Shown here one piece after another: positions 23,101 to 32,724 of a stretch of 64,000 nt of DNA. The position numbers and the translations under genes were made by a program. The stretch's first letter is position 1; every line of letters begins with the position of its first letter. Source of the DNA: Tribonema minus (Eukaryota > Sar > Xanthophyceae > Tribonematales > Tribonemataceae); assembly GCA_017506865.1 (NCBI GenBank), contig JAFCMP010000068.1, positions 434,001 to 498,000 on the forward strand. Direction: 5' to 3'. The notes beneath the pieces are model-generated. The model was not told the DNA's origin, ran no database searches, and saw only the letters and a list, made by a program, of their open reading frames with translations.

Positions 23101-24400
23101 CGCTCAAACGCAGAGCGATGGCGCTGCGCGTGCGCGACGCGTTGACGGACCCGGTCCCAACTCAGCCTCACTGCTGCCCCCGCCTTCGCTTGCTAACCTG
23201 CTGCACCGCTGCCCCCCCACCCCTTCGCTTGCTAACTCCCCCCCCCCCCCCCCCCCCCCTCCCCCGCCTTTGCTTGCTCTCGCAACTCGTAACTCGCGTT
23301 GCAGAGCGATGGCGCTGCGCGTGTGCGACGCGCTCACGGACCCAGAGCGCACAGCGCTGTACCTGCCCGTGGCGCAGCGCCTCGCGGGGCTCGCGCGCGA
23401 GATCGCCGCGCAGGTGGTGGAGCGCCAGGCCGTGCGCGTCGTCAACGCGGCCATCAGCCGGACGGCCGGGGTGAGTGAGCGCTGCTGCTGCGTCTGCTGC
23501 ATCCGTCCGCGACATTTTTTGAATACTTGACGTTTGCATCCGTCGAGAACATGACGGTAGTGGAGCGGCACGTTGCGCGCGCTGTTCACTTGGCCAGCGG
23601 CGGACTGCATGATGGAGCGCTGGTGCACCTTGCACGTTATCGATGATGCAGCACTCGATGCGCTCGCCAGGCGATCCATGCGCCAGTAGCGCAGCGCAGG
23701 CGATGGTGCGGCAGATTGCACGGAGAGTGAACACGTCTAAACCTAACCCTCACCCTATGGCCGAGCTACGATTACAGTGCAGCTGCCCTGCTCTGCCACG
23801 TGAGTTTGCAGCTGATGTTGATGGTTGGCGTGACGCGTGCACAAATTTCAGGGATGGCAATTTCTTGCGCCTTCAGCGCTGCCATGCTGACGCCTCGCAG
23901 CAACGTGTTGTCGTAGTGGTCTACTCTGCCATCTCGCGGTTTGCAGCAGCTGTACTCTCCCTTTACGGTTCGTTACCATTCTGCAGCAGCAGACACGCAC
24001 GTGGCTGCCGTTGAAGTGCGTGTTGCTGAACGTACCCATTCTCGGACGTGTTCGGCGAGCACGTCGGCTCTCTTTGCGCACATGCATTGCAACTGCGCTG
24101 CCGTGCCGCTGAGCATCTGCGTCCAGAGACGCCCACGCGGTTACTCACGCCGACACAGACGGCGCACACGTCCCCTCATGCGCATTTGCCCGCTGTCCTG
24201 ATCCCCCGCCACAGGTCTTCCCGGTGCTCATCAACGCCGTGGATGCGGTCAACAGGTTCAACCTCGGCCGTCCGAGCGACAACAGCGCGGAGACACGGCG
24301 CAGGCAGCAGCAGCAGCAGCCGGGGCGGCGAAGGGGGGGTCCAGGGGATCCGCCGCCGCCGCCGCCGCCGCCGCGGGGACGCGGCCGCAGTTCGCAATGA
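7964..24400 (+). CDS. ABC1/ADCK-family atypical protein kinase, 17 exons (about 831 aa)
   Basis: Exons: 7964-8386, 10098-10283, 10831-10962, 11672-11851, 12303-12418, 13154-13253, 14363-14463, 15744-15808, 16156-16250, 17132-17335, 18299-18418, 19812-19880, 20819-20941, 21650-21787, 22327-22418, 23305-23470, 24215-24400. All phases join; the sum is 832 codons. Diagnostic ABC1 motifs occur in order: KSGQ near residue 180, an [11 protein letters not shown] Ala-rich loop, VALK near 263, HADPHRGN near 387-394 (Arg in place of the usual Pro) and DFG near 406. The C-terminus is Gln- and Pro-rich. The family acts in plastids and mitochondria on prenylquinone metabolism; the long C-terminal extension resembles plant plastid ABC1K proteins. 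The start is uncertain: the signal-like [16 protein letters not shown] has no in-frame ATG, so translation may begin in an unseen upstream exon or downstream. The intron after exon 2 has a GC donor. Confidence 0.93.
8386..8670 (+). repeat. Tandem copies of the exon-1 donor region with GT/G-run
   Basis: The donor CAG|GTGCGTGTGTG followed by a 22-G run (8422-8443) and a ttagctttggta...gaattcaacagggcagaagcg block is repeated starting near 8522, with its own CAG|GTGCGTG and a 14-G run (8554-8567), and the trailing block recurs to about 8650. The unit is about 135 bp. Confidence 0.9.
11099..11130. repeat. Degenerate CCCTAA telomere-like repeat in ABC1-kinase intron 3
   Basis: Imperfect CTAACC units (accctaaccgtaaccctaacc) lie between exons 3 and 4. 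Confidence 0.8.
11388..11700 (+). repeat. Tandem duplication of the acceptor region and exon-4 start of the ABC1 kinase
   Basis: Two units of about 160 bp. Each has ccctcactc-ttgcag, gctgtgaatgta, ttcaagcagtgctcaag, a poly-C tract and CAG|GTGT(G/A)CAAAGC. The first copy (acceptor near 11519) drifts out of frame after [10 protein letters not shown]. The second (11672) continues into [16 protein letters not shown] and is the authentic exon. Confidence 0.92.
12367..12725 (+). repeat. 180-bp tandem duplication of the exon-5 end, donor and intron
   Basis: Unit 1 (from about 12367) includes the real exon end [17 protein letters not shown] and its donor. Unit 2 (from about 12547) repeats [17 protein letters not shown], the donor and the next roughly 120 nt of intron. 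The offset is exactly 180 bp. Confidence 0.95.
13160..13345 (+). repeat. Partial copy of the exon-6 end of the ABC1 kinase
   Basis: The exon segment around 13217-13243 (cctgctcaccgtgggcctgc...) is repeated at about 13310-13336 inside the following intron, directly 5' of the transposon at 13381. Confidence 0.75.
13381..13914. mobile_element. Non-autonomous DNA transposon (MITE) with 8-bp TSD in ABC1-kinase intron 6
   Basis: Perfect 17-bp terminal inverted repeats CACACCTTAGACGACGG (13381-13397) and its complement (13898-13914) are flanked by identical GAACTTTG at 13373-13380 and 13915-13922. The inner 534 bp is rich in CCGTC/GACGG words that extend the inverted repeat imperfectly, and has no transposase ORF. 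An 8-bp duplication is typical of hAT and P superfamilies; the termini do not allow a firm assignment. Confidence 0.9.
14282..14345 (+). repeat. Short tandem repeat upstream of ABC1-kinase exon 7
   Basis: Two copies of a 20-odd-bp unit containing atgtgattgcacttcaactc lie just before the acceptor at 14362. Confidence 0.8.
14481..14510. repeat. Interstitial TTAGGG array at the start of ABC1-kinase intron 7
   Basis: About four GGGTTA units start 18 nt downstream of the donor of exon 7. Degenerate CCTTAACCCTAA recurs near 14660. Confidence 0.9.
14918..14981 (+). repeat. 32-bp direct tandem repeat (2 copies)
   Basis: Tgtgattcaatggcgtgtag followed by ggcactgcaa is repeated back to back within intron 7. 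Confidence 0.9.
15466..15620. other. AT-rich island in ABC1-kinase intron 7
   Basis: About 150 bp with A- and T-runs (a nine-A run near 15487) inside otherwise GC-rich DNA. It contains the palindrome acttcgaagt at 15500-15509, also found in the foldback element of the importin gene. No ORF; its origin is unknown. Confidence 0.6.
16540..17170 (+). repeat. Six-copy acceptor/exon-start array before ABC1-kinase exon 10
   Basis: Units of about 100-120 bp each comprise gtgaactcaaacttcaacatg, a C-rich tract, GCAG and an exon-like start (GCGAGCGACGGGCAGGGCGC plus GAGCCGCCTCAACTTC). Copies lie near 16562, 16660, 16771, 16889, 17012 and 17132. Only the last (17132) continues into conserved kinase sequence ([15 protein letters not shown]). 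C-runs lengthen toward the real exon, reaching about 27 C at 17093-17119. Confidence 0.93.
18395..18790 (+). repeat. Three-copy donor array after ABC1-kinase exon 11
   Basis: The real exon end atcgccggcgccgccaag|gtgagcgctg (donor at 18419) recurs near 18550 and 18709 with the following gagcgctgctgc-acttgaaag intron sequence. The period is about 150-160 bp; the third copy has an extra AG. Confidence 0.9.
20290..20835 (+). repeat. Acceptor/exon-13-start copies in ABC1-kinase intron 12
   Basis: The authentic junction cag|gtcgggctgacgggcgc at 20819 is preceded by a near-identical copy at 20659 and a degenerate one near 20325. The latter two are followed by a common ccaggctcagctctgtg and ttcacgcc block. 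Confidence 0.85.
21259..21397. repeat. Pair of TTAGGG arrays in ABC1-kinase intron 13
   Basis: TTAGGG runs at 21259-21292 and 21371-21397, with an opposed CCCTAA stub at 21296-21306. Degenerate CCCTAA units follow at 21549-21590. Confidence 0.93.
21480..21665 (+). repeat. Copy of the exon-14 start of the ABC1 kinase
   Basis: The junction gcag|gagctcctggacacggtgga at 21650 has a copy at about 21483-21505 (caggagctgctggacacagc) after the telomeric repeats. Confidence 0.8.
21915..22110 (+). repeat. Minisatellite of GCTCAGCACTGGCTGCAGCA-type units
   Basis: Roughly eight degenerate units of 16-33 bp based on ttgctcagcactggctgcag lie in ABC1-kinase intron 14. Confidence 0.9.
22840..23330 (+). repeat. 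Acceptor/exon-16-start array of the ABC1 kinase
   Basis: The authentic start gcag|agcgatggcgctgcgcgt (23305) is preceded by a close copy at 23111-23155 (through gcgacgcg-tgacggaccc) and by more decayed copies near 22842, 22930 and 23020. Each copy is associated with a C-run of 8 to about 30 bases. Confidence 0.88.
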
Positions 24401-24796
24401 CCTCGCATTGCGCTCGAAATCATTACTTTCTTTTTATTGTGACTGCATGTGGGGTACGCTCGTCATTTGTGTGTTTGCTGGCGTGTCAATCTTATCTAAA
24501 GACTACCGTCGGTTGGCACGTCTGCGTGGTTGAAAACAAAATCAATGCTGTGCATTTTGCCCGTTACCCTTTTAGCAGATTGTGATGGGGGAAATGTTCG
24601 TCTGCTCATCAAGCATGTCAGCAGCAATGCGCGCAGCTGCTGGTCGACTGAAGCTGTGTGTGGCTAGTGAGCGGTCTGCTGCTTTTCCTCAGGCAAATCT
24701 GCTACCTCAGTCACACACGCTGTGTGAGAATTGCACATGAACTTCAAATCTTCGAGTTGAAGTTGAAGTGAAGTTGATGAGTTGGAAAAACACAAA
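24401..24796 (+). promoter_or_regulatory. Short intergenic region with TTGAAGT cluster upstream of Arp10
   Basis: About 400 bp between the ABC1-kinase stop and the Arp10 ATG. The last 60 bp (24739-24776) hold four close TTGAAG/CTTCAA words (acttcaaatc, gagttgaagttgaagtgaag), the densest cluster of this motif in the window. A promoter or 5'UTR role is inferred from position only. Confidence 0.35.
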
Positions 24797-27235
24797 ATGT
24801 CGTTCCCAGCTTACATGAAGCCTTGCGTGGTGGTAGATCTGGGGAACGCCTGGGTAAGATGTGGCTTCGCAGGCGAGTGCAGACCTCGTCGCATACTCAG
24901 ATCCCCTCTAGCGGAGCACCCTGCGACAATGTCACAGCAGAGCTGGCTGGAGATACTCTCGCCGTTTCTATCCTCCATGTACTCCAAAGAGCTGCTGTGT
25001 AAGCCTAAGGAGCGAGGTGTTGTCATTTGTGAAAGCATGACCATGCCCAGAGCCATCCGGCAGGCGGTAACGGAGGCCCTGTTTACCCATTTGCAAGTGC
25101 CTTCTGTGCTTATGGTGGCGGGCCCCGCTCCTGCGCTGTACTGCATTGGGCACCCTGACGGCATTGTGCTGGACATTGGGCTGAAGGAGGCGCGGGTGAT
25201 TGCTGTGTACAGAGGAGTGCCGCTGCTGCACACATATCAAGGTGAGCAGCCATCTCTCCCACGGGCGGTGTCAGAGAGTCTGCACTCCCAAACCGCCTGC
25301 CGTGCAGTCGCTGTTGGGCAATCTCCGAATTCCTGGCAGAACACCACTTCTGATGCTGGGCACACTGCACAAGCGTTCGTTGATGCCTAGCTGGCCATTT
25401 GGGCTTACTCCTGGTGTAGCTCGTGAAAGCATCCCATCAACGGAGAGCCAGGGCATCTGTCAAAAACTCAGAGCAGGTGTTGGAGTGGGCGCCTCAGGTT
25501 TTCTAACGATGAGGTGCAGTCAGGTTGATTACTACTGCATCGTGAAAAATCACCGGGCAGTATGCCGCTGCCTGCCACGCTGAAATGTCAGTGCCGGCAA
25601 CAAGCCGCATGTGGCGCTGATCTTGAAGTGCGTATTTGGCGATGTGCATCCTGCAGTGTATGCAGTGATGCAATCGTCAGGTGTGGCTGGCAAACTTCAA
25701 CAGCTGCTGACCACTGCCGATTACGAGATTTTTCGGATGCCGCCAAACGTACAAGTGCACACGGCTGCATAGATCTTGTCAACATGTGTTGGCCTGAACC
25801 ACTGTAGGTGTTGTAGGGAGGCCAGGGTGACCCGGAGTGAGGCGATTGCCATGTGCGCATTACTCACTGCGTACCGCCACATTCACCTGCAATTGCAGCA
25901 TTCACTTGAGAGGCGCACGCTCTTGACCTTCCCACGTGCTATCGCTCGTCAGGATTGCGACGCTGGCACTGTGTATGTAGCTGTAGCCGCAGCTGCTACT
26001 ACTTGGGGGTTCATCCAGAAGTATGTACTTAAGCTGTCTCTGTGGGACCCCCTACATTGACTGGTTCGCTGTCCGTGGTGCCAGGGATCAGCCAAACCCT
26101 AACCCTAACCCTGACCCTAACCTAACCCTAAGCACCTGTCTCAACTGGCTCTTGCAAGCTGACAGCTCAGCGTGAGCGTTCGCGCATGCATGCAACAGCG
26201 AAATGAACACGCTGCGCAGCAATCACACGTCCGCCAGCTACACGCAGCGTCGTGCGGAGGCCAGCGCCACCACGCAGGCGTATGCTGCTGCGCACCGCCG
26301 CACGCCACCCGCCCGCACCGCGACTGACAACTTACATACTTATCGGAAGTACTGATTTCATGTACACCATCAAAGTTCATAACATCTGAGCGCTGCCATC
26401 GCGTGCCCCTCCCTCGCGCGCGGCAGCCGCGCCCCTGGGGCTCGAGGCCGTGCACGACCGCCTGCGCGCGCTGCTCGGCCTGCCCGACCTCCCCCCCGCG
26501 GACGCCGAGAACATCGTCGCGCGCGCGTGCTTCGCCGCCACCTCCTCCTCTGCGGACGACTCCCCCGAAGAAGACGCCGCCGCCGCCATGTCGTGCACGC
26601 TCAGCGGCAGCAGCAGCGGCGCAGTTGTCGTGCCGCCGGCGGCGCGCCGCGGTGCCGCCGACGCGCTCTTCGGCGCGAACCCCGAGCGGCTGAGCGTCGC
26701 CGCGCTCGTGGCGGCGTGCGCGCGCCGCTGCCCCGTCGACGCGCGGCGGCACCTGGCGGCGCGGCTGCTGGTCGCCGGCGGCGGCGCCGCGGCGCTGTCG
26801 GGGCTGTGCGCGCGGCTGCAGCGCGAGCTGCGCGCGGCGGCAGCGGCGCCGCCGGGCGGCGGAGCGACGGCGGCGGCAGCAGCAGCGGTGGCGGCGCCGG
26901 CGCCGGCGCCGGCGGCAGCAGCGGCGGCGGCGGCGCCAGCGGTGGGTCCCTCGAGTGCCGCAGGGTCACCGCAGGGCGCGCATGTGCCGCTGCTGAGCGA
27001 TGCAGCAGCCGCGCCGCCGGCAGAGCTCCAGGGCGCCTGCGTGGTGTCGACGCCGCTGCCGCGCGCGTGCCTGCTGTGGGCGGGCGCGTCGATACTGGCG
27101 GCGCAGCCGGCGGCGGCGCGGCGCGCGTTGACGACGGCGGCGTGGCGCGAGCGCGGCGGCGCGCTGCCGGACTGGGCGTCGCTGTCGCGCAAGGATTGGG
27201 CCTTTGAGGCACCCATTGATGCGCCGTATCAATGA
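24797..27235 (+). CDS. ARP10: Actin-related protein 10 (dynactin pointed-end subunit), 2 exons, 417 aa
   Basis: Exons 24797-25241 and 26427-27235, joined in phase 1. The N-terminal half shows the actin-fold signatures VVVDLGNAWVRCGFAGE, VVICESM, VPSVLMVAGPAPALY and GIVLDIGLKEARVIAVYRGV. After the junction, AAPLGLEAVHDRL and ENIVARACFA align with animal Arp10, then CPVDARRHLAARLLVAGGGA matches its phosphate-2 region and LPDWASL its conserved C-terminus. The total length equals that of human ACTR10 (417 aa as I recall it). Arp10/Arp11 caps the Arp1 filament in dynactin and supports dynein transport. The second exon carries long Ala/Gly-rich inserts (around residues 280-340) that drive GC content above 75%. 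The ATG at 24797 is preferred over an in-frame TTG at 24782. The 1.2-kb intron contains CCCTAA repeats. Confidence 0.9.
26094..26131. repeat. CCCTAA telomere-like array in the Arp10 intron
   Basis: About six CCCTAA units with one CCCTGA variant, about 300 bp upstream of the acceptor. Confidence 0.92.
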
Positions 27236-28788
27236 CAGAGGTTGTTGCACGGTGTCACGCGGCTGCTGCTGATGAGTGCCGCTTCTCTGTGTGCGTTGGT
27301 GCTCGCGGGTGTGGTTTGACGGTGCAGCGCTCGCGCGCGCGCGGCGTGGCATTGCCATCACTTTGCAGAAGTGTAATGAAGAGCTGACAAAGACTCGACG
27401 GCAGCCGCGAACATGCCTGGCGCGAGAATGCTGACGCTGCTGCGGGGATGTCGCCACGCGGCATGAGGCGCACTTCATCTTGAAGTACCATTTGGCGCCA
27501 ATCTCGCTGGCGTGGAATTGCGCACGCGTTTGTCAAGGTTCAAGTTGATGCGTTCGTTTGAAACATCTTGAGCTCCTGATGAGACTGCACTGAACAAGGC
27601 TCGCTTCGGAAAGGTGCAAGGCTTGCTGCGAATTTGTTTGCTTCGGAAACCTGCTTGCAAACGAAAGCGCAAACTCAAGTTTGAACTGGCGAGCCTTTGG
27701 GGAGCAGCTGAGCGCTGATTGGAAATGTCGAGATCCATGATCCGAGACGTATGCCAATGCCAGTGTAGTTGCGCAATGCTGCAGGTCTCTCTGACACGCC
27801 TGGAGCCTCCAGCTGCAGCGTTGCACTTGCAGAGCACTCCGCCACACACACACAGTCGTCACAGTGCTCAGCTGTTGGCGTCGCCGCCGCCGTTCTGAAT
27901 GCATGCGCCGCTACAAGTACTGCGACATGTCGGTGAATCATGTTTCTCATTTGCTGCCGCCTGCACCTGAGATGCAACCCACGATGCGGAAACACAATCA
28001 CAGCCTTGCTCCAGCAGTTCCGCAGTCTGCATCGCCGCATTCAGCGCAGCTCATGCTGGCACGGCTTCAGCGCGGGGCATGCCACAAGCGAGCAGAGGGC
28101 AACGCTCAGCAAAAAGAAAGGAACACGTCGCAAGGAAGCGCTCAGGCGGCAGCGCCAATCGCAGAGTCTCAGCACAGTCTATTCACAATGATGTACTCCA
28201 ACACCTATACTTCAAAGTGTGATGCTTGGTGCGTGTCCCAAGATGCTGTTGCTTGGTGAGTGTCCCAAGATGCGGGGAGCGAGGAGCGCTGCGGCGTGCA
28301 TGTGGCACTGCTGGTGCATTCGCGGACGCAGTGGTCCCGGGTCGCTCCCCCTGGCCCGTCGATATTTTATGACTGTAAGTGCGCTCATATGGTCATCGCA
28401 CTTTGCACTGGTACACTGTTTACTGGCGCACGACGACTGTCGCTACATCACTGAGTTTAAGCATCATGTATGTCTACGATAGAGCACTGAGGCGTGTGCA
28501 TGCGCGCGCGCGGCTGCCCCGCGCCGCTGCTGCTGCTGCACTTCTACGGGGGGGGGGGGGGGGGGGGGGGGGATTGCTGATAACATTTGGCGGTTTGTGT
28601 GCGCGCGCGGGTTGCGCTCACACAAGGCGCGCGACACTAATCGTCTGCGTCTACGTCAGAGAGTCTAATGTGCGTGTGCGTCGCATCCTGCGGCGCACAC
28701 CGACGAGCGGCACGATCACTACATAGAACTCGCTGCGCCAATACGTTGTCAACTGTGTCGTCACGCACGCAGCGCGGCATCATGATGA
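27236..28788. other. Convergent intergenic region (3' flanks of Arp10 and DUSP)
   Basis: About 1.55 kb without a supported gene. It holds a 25-G run at 28548-28572 and a two-copy repeat (gatgctgttgcttggtg-type, 28218-28275). The ORFs are short and unrelated to known families. Confidence 0.6.
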
Positions 28789-30363
28789 TCACATCAGGCA
28801 GGAGGCCGTCGCCGAAGAGCACGACCAGCGACATCGCCCCTGCGGCAGCCACGAGCACGCGTCCTCGTCGCAAGGGTCGTCAATATCATCGGCGGCGTCG
28901 CTGTCGCCGTCGCCGGCGCTCTTGCCGCCCTGCGCGAGCTCCGTCGTCGTGGAGAAGCGGTCGAAGCGGTACGCGGCGAGGCTGAGCGATGTGACGGCGT
29001 CGAACAGGTCCGCCTCGTAGCGCGCGAGCTCCGCCATGAAGCCGCTGTTGGGGCTGACGCTGGGGCGGCGCTCGCGCGCAAAGCCGAGCGCCTCTAGCAG
29101 CGACATGCCCTCGCGCTTCATGAGGTACGCGATGACGATGGACGCGGAGCGGCTCATGCCCGCGGAGCAGTGGACGAGGCAGCACGTGTCTGCAGCAGCG
29201 ATCCGCAGGAGCAGGGTGGGGGGGGTGGGGGAGTGGGGGGGGGGGGGGGTCAACGCGGGGTTCAGATGCAATGTGTGCCGTCGGCATGCAGCTGCACCCG
29301 TGGCGTTTCTCCACCTGGGCATAACATCATCTGTAAGAGCCTCTCCACTTGGGTGTTGTTTGCCCATTGTCGTGACGCACATCTTGGCGCGGAATGAGTG
29401 CTCGCAATCTGACGTCGTAACGCAACTTGAAGCGGAGTACGGCGAGGCGCCACATTTCTGCCGGCAGCAGCACATGAAGCGTCTTCGTTTGAAGTTCGTG
29501 CGCCCGTCAGATGATACTGCTGCGATGAACGGGTGGCTTGCGCACGCAACCTAGCCCGTGTAATAACTTATTGAATCAATGCGGCCTGGCATACCATAGA
29601 AGGCAGTGCCAACTTAAGTTAAACAATTGCAAACACACAAGCAGGCAAGGCTGCTGCAGAAGCAGCCGTGGGTGTCTGCAGCGCAACCGGCATGTCCATT
29701 TTGAGCACTGAAAGTGAAGCAGGGCACCGGCTCCTGATGTGGACAGCGGCGTTTCAGCTACGCTGGTGGTTGTCGATTCTGCGCTGCGTGCGTGCTCCAC
29801 TGTGACACCAGCGATGCCCCCTTGTTCAAGTTGCCTGGTGCCTGAACCAAAGCTCGAAGTGGTAGGTGTTGGGACCAGAACGGACTCTTGCAAACTTGGT
29901 CTAATCACTTGCTCATTTCGCTGTACGCTCTACTGGTAGCCAACACCGAGCACTGCAAGGTCACCAGTCTACACTTTGTAGCGGCTGTCGGAGTTGTGGC
30001 ATCATCATCCCGGCCTCAGGAGCCCAGATGGTGATTAAGGTGGAGGTTGCAGGTTCAATGGGCCCACTCAATACTGGAAGACTAGATCTTACCTTGTTCC
30101 CTGGCCTCATCGATGAGCTGGAAGCAGGACTCCAGCACCTCGCGGATGGGTTGGTCAGGGGAATCTCGCAAGGGTACGCACAGGTAGTTGAAATGCTCAG
30201 GAAAGTAGGGATGTCTGCTGGTGCAGTTGATGATGTGGCTGATACCATGCCGCCGTAGTGCATCCTGGTCAGCCGCGAGCGTCGCGGACCCCAGGAGCAG
30301 GGAGGGTAGGATGTGGTCGCCATCACTATCCTCCAGGTAAAGGGAACATGGCATGATGACCAT
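28789..30363 (-). CDS. Dual-specificity protein phosphatase, 2 exons, 223 aa
   Basis: Exons on the minus strand: 30093-30363 and 28789-29189, phase 1. The DSP fold is clear: ILPSLLLGSATLAADQDALRR, GISHIINCTSRHP, VPLRDSPDQPI with the candidate general-acid Asp, then the catalytic HCSAGMSRSAS loop (HCxxGxxRS) near residue 100, followed by YLMKREGMSLLEAL and RPSVSPNSGFM. It should dephosphorylate Ser/Thr and Tyr of phosphoproteins such as MAP kinases; the substrate is unknown. The C-terminal 65 residues after the domain are acidic and low-complexity (GDGDSDAADDIDD). The acceptor is preceded on the coding strand by a poly-C tract (G-run at 29231-29248 on plus). ATG at 30363. Confidence 0.9.
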
Positions 30364-30587
30364 ATTGCTTGCCCCTCGCAGTACCTAGCAAGCGAAGCTG
30401 CAGAGGAATCCAGCTGATGTGCCCTTGCTTCGGTGGCGACACAGCTTGGCGACACAGCGACACAGCTTTGCTTCAATCGCCAAAACACAGATATACGCTC
30501 TCTACGCCCACACAACACAACACGCTCGTAACCTCTCGGGAAGAAGCAAGTCGGCAGTTCAGCCCGCAAAGGGGCACAGCCGGAACT

Positions 30588-30596
30588 TATAAATAC
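30588..30596. promoter_or_regulatory. TATA-like element
   Basis: TTATAAATA (readable on both strands as a TATA-like word) lies 225 bp upstream of the DUSP ATG on the minus strand. Position alone suggests a core promoter; nothing else confirms it. Confidence 0.3.
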
Positions 30597-31544
30597 TCAA
30601 TAACCGCGGCGCAGTGGGGGCGCAGTGGGGGTGGGGCGATGATTGAAGTCTCGACGACGGAAAGAAGCCTCGGCCCAAGCCTAGCCCATAGCCAGGCAGC
30701 AACAAGCGCACTGCGCCTCTGTACACCAGGCGGCCCGACTCCTTTCGCTCTTCACGCCTGTCACAGGGAACGCCCGTGAGGCTATACTTCACCTTTTATA
30801 CTCCGAGAAGAATGATAAGTATGGCACAGTTGCTGCTGTTCATCTAGGCCTTTTTCGCAAGAGCAGCTTGCTCTCCTGTCAGCCGCATGGTACGCAAGGT
30901 ATAATAATGATAATGGAGGGTACAGCTCGCTCAGCCACAACTTGAAGTCTCGCACACTGAACATAATGTCCCGCCGACCGACAATCACCGGACCAGGCCC
31001 AGGAGAGGGCCAGATGTAACATCTGAGACCGACACAATGCAGAGAACTCAATGGAAATGAAGCCAGCGCACCAGCGAAACTGCTGAGCTGTCAATCATAC
31101 CTCGGGCCCCCATAGGGGCTTGAGGGCCGGCGGAGAGAGCAAGATTTGATTTGTTGAAGTGCACTCTTGACAGCAAATTGAAAACAGTTTAAGTTTGCAG
31201 TTACGTCGACAGTGGGCTCGCCCCCCACTGGCCAGCAAGGAGAGTCCCACTACAAGCATCCCAACATGAAAAGTGATTCACGGTGCAAGACAAGAGCACT
31301 AGTGCAGCGACACTCCAACTTCTGGCACTGAAGCCTCAGGCTCAGCATGGGACTAATATCACATATGCCCGACGACGACCCCTCCCCCCCGGCTCCGAGT
31401 CCTGCTGAGTCGCAATGAACCAGCAAGTTCGGGGGGGACTCATTGTTGCTACAAGTATATAGTTACGAAGCCTACTAGTATACATAGTAGCGACACTTTC
31501 AGACTGTCATACGACATGTAGATTCTTTACAGCTAGATGCCAAT

Positions 31545-31590
31545 CATCTGGGCTTGTTCGCGCCCTGAGCGAGAATCAATAAAAGTACAT
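31545..31590 (+). repeat. Dispersed conserved 45-bp element, copy 1
   Basis: CATCTGGGCTTGTTCGCGCC followed by CTGAGCGAGAATCAATAAAAGTACA. A short GGGC/GCCC hairpin stands directly before an AATAAA word. The second copy is at 57615-57665. Confidence 0.8.
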
Positions 31591-32598
31591 ACTATTCGCG
31601 CTGCTGGGGCTGCTGGCACACATGTGAAAATCCGGCAAATGTAGTATACGTACCACGTGGAGCATGCCAGAGGAGGCCCTGGCACAATACGTACACGTCT
31701 TTTTTCAGGAAATGGGCGGCTTCCGGGGGCAGATCAGGAAAATCAGGAAACGTGTGCTCCGAAGCCCAAAACGATCACAGAACCACTGAGCAAGGTGCAT
31801 GCATACATCCTGTGCCATCAAGCCTTCATTTACACAAGAATATTGTGCTCGTGGTGCTAACCTTTGGAGGTTGCAAGTGTCTCAGACACCTCTGAACTTC
31901 AAGAAAGAAGTTGAAGTAGCCTTACCTACTGACGCATCACAACAGGTTTTGTACCCCACACGTGAAAACTACATTCATATACATTGGCTAGAGGCCTAGT
32001 GAAGTAATAGACACATTTGCAGTGTATTGCAGCGCTCTCAGTGTCTATACAGCACAGATTTAAGCCTAGAATACATCAGGAAAAAGAGGATAAAAAACAG
32101 GAATTGGGGCGTTTTCAACAGGAAAAAAAAACAGGAAATAGGCTAGTGAAAAACACGTGTTGTGCCAGGGCCTATGCCAGAGCGCCCACATCAGCTGAAG
32201 TATGGTAGCTGTCACTACAACTGCAAGTTTGCTGTTGCCAGTGCTGGTAGACATACATGTGTGTGTATGCAGCGCGAGCGAGTACTACGCGCGGGTGACA
32301 CGCGCGCCCTGACGCAAGCACACTGTGGCATTGATGCTGCGCGTTGGTCGACGAGTGGGGGCATAAGCGTAGGCGTGCGCTCGCCTCGGTAATCGGAAAG
32401 TGAGCGTCAGCGTGCACTGTGATCGCAACACCGCGCGCCAAGAGAGCGTATGCGCGCGCCGCGACCTCAGCGCCGTCCGCCGCGTCCGCAACGGCGCGCG
32501 CTGCCAGCGCGGCGCGGCACACCCTGCCATCTTCTGAAAGTGATCGTACGCGCGCACCGCGATCGCAGCATCGCCCGCCAAAGTGACTCGCAGCATTT

Positions 32599-32724
32599 GG
32601 CGCCCAGGTGTTGTCGATACAACGAAGGGCGGTACCAGAGTTATAGTGTCGTACAGGTACGTCATGGAGCCGTCCTGGTAGAGCTGCGTAGTAGAGCTGC
32701 GTTGTATCGACAACAACTGGGCGC
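32599..32724. repeat. 25-bp inverted repeat (potential hairpin)
   Basis: Arms at about 32600-32624 and 32700-32724 (core ttgtcgatacaacg and its complement) match with a single mismatch around a 75-bp spacer. It could be a small foldback element or a hairpin RNA; there is no TSD evidence. Confidence 0.75.

Noticed and set aside
25640-25756. Candidate extra Arp10 exon (KLQQLLTTADYEIFRM)
   Set aside because: Direct joining of 25241 to 26427 gives a collinear, full-length Arp10, so no intermediate exon is required; this stretch also ends in a stop.
26450-27235. Long overlapping ORFs on both strands of the Arp10 second exon
   Set aside because: GC above 75% leaves all frames open; only the frame matching actin-related protein motifs is real.
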